Made by a program: the position numbers and the translations under genes
Source: Fidelibacterota bacterium UBA6817
GTDB lineage: Bacteria > Fidelibacterota > Fidelibacteria > Fidelibacterales > Fidelibacteraceae
Direction of reading: 5' to 3'
DNA: 6,576 nt
NCBI GenBank assembly: GCA_002452555.1
Contig: DKER01000043.1
Span: forward strand, 1-6,576
Notes under the pieces: generated by a model
The model's database searches: none
What the model saw: the letters and a program-made list of their open reading frames with translations, nothing else
Told to the model about the DNA's origin: nothing
Shown: positions 6,562 to 6,576 of the stretch, in pieces
Position numbering within the stretch: position 1 is the first letter of the stretch
Layout of the letters: each line of letters begins with the position of its first letter

Positions 6562-6576
6562 AATTGACGTTGTTAT

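Overview
This is a bacterial chromosomal segment with moderate GC and AT-rich spacers. It holds three intact genes: a YdeI/OmdA-family protein, a GAF-GGDEF diguanylate cyclase and a PreP-like M16C metallopeptidase. Between them lie at least three eroded gene remnants and a few small repeats. Starts, stops and Shine-Dalgarno sites look like ordinary bacterial code 11. No ribosomal RNA, tRNA or taxon-specific marker is present, so the organism cannot be named. The gene families and GGGCGGGTTT palindromes would fit an environmental Gram-negative, possibly of the Fibrobacterota-Chlorobi-Bacteroidota or candidate-phylum type, but that is a weak inference.

Layout from left to right. Positions 1-73 carry a palindromic repeat flanked by a 19-base imperfect direct repeat. 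Positions 86-235 (minus) are a 49-codon frame that reads like the first ~28 residues of a type I methyltransferase subunit (HsdM) joined in frame to the last ~20 residues of a specificity subunit (HsdS), apparently the scar of a collapsed restriction-modification operon. Positions 300-866 (minus) are the intact YdeI-family gene with a promoter-like sequence at 883-911. Positions 953-1267 (minus) are the N-terminal stub of a proline-iminopeptidase-type alpha/beta hydrolase that has lost its HGGPG segment and its whole C-terminal part. Positions 1435-2445 (plus) are the diguanylate cyclase. Positions 2563-3390 (minus) are a class-C beta-lactamase-like serine hydrolase lacking its SxxK region. 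A 252-base spacer then carries a perfect 14-bp-arm palindrome and three AATTATC heptamers. Positions 3634-6561 (plus) are the M16C peptidase.

The genes do not form one pathway. The three intact genes look like independent units: c-di-GMP signalling, peptide turnover and a small stress-associated protein. The common theme is erosion. The remnants have lost segments while staying readable, and the two palindromes lie close to truncated genes. I see no defence island, prophage, CRISPR array or new multi-gene system here. The most unusual item is the HsdM-HsdS junction mini-gene.
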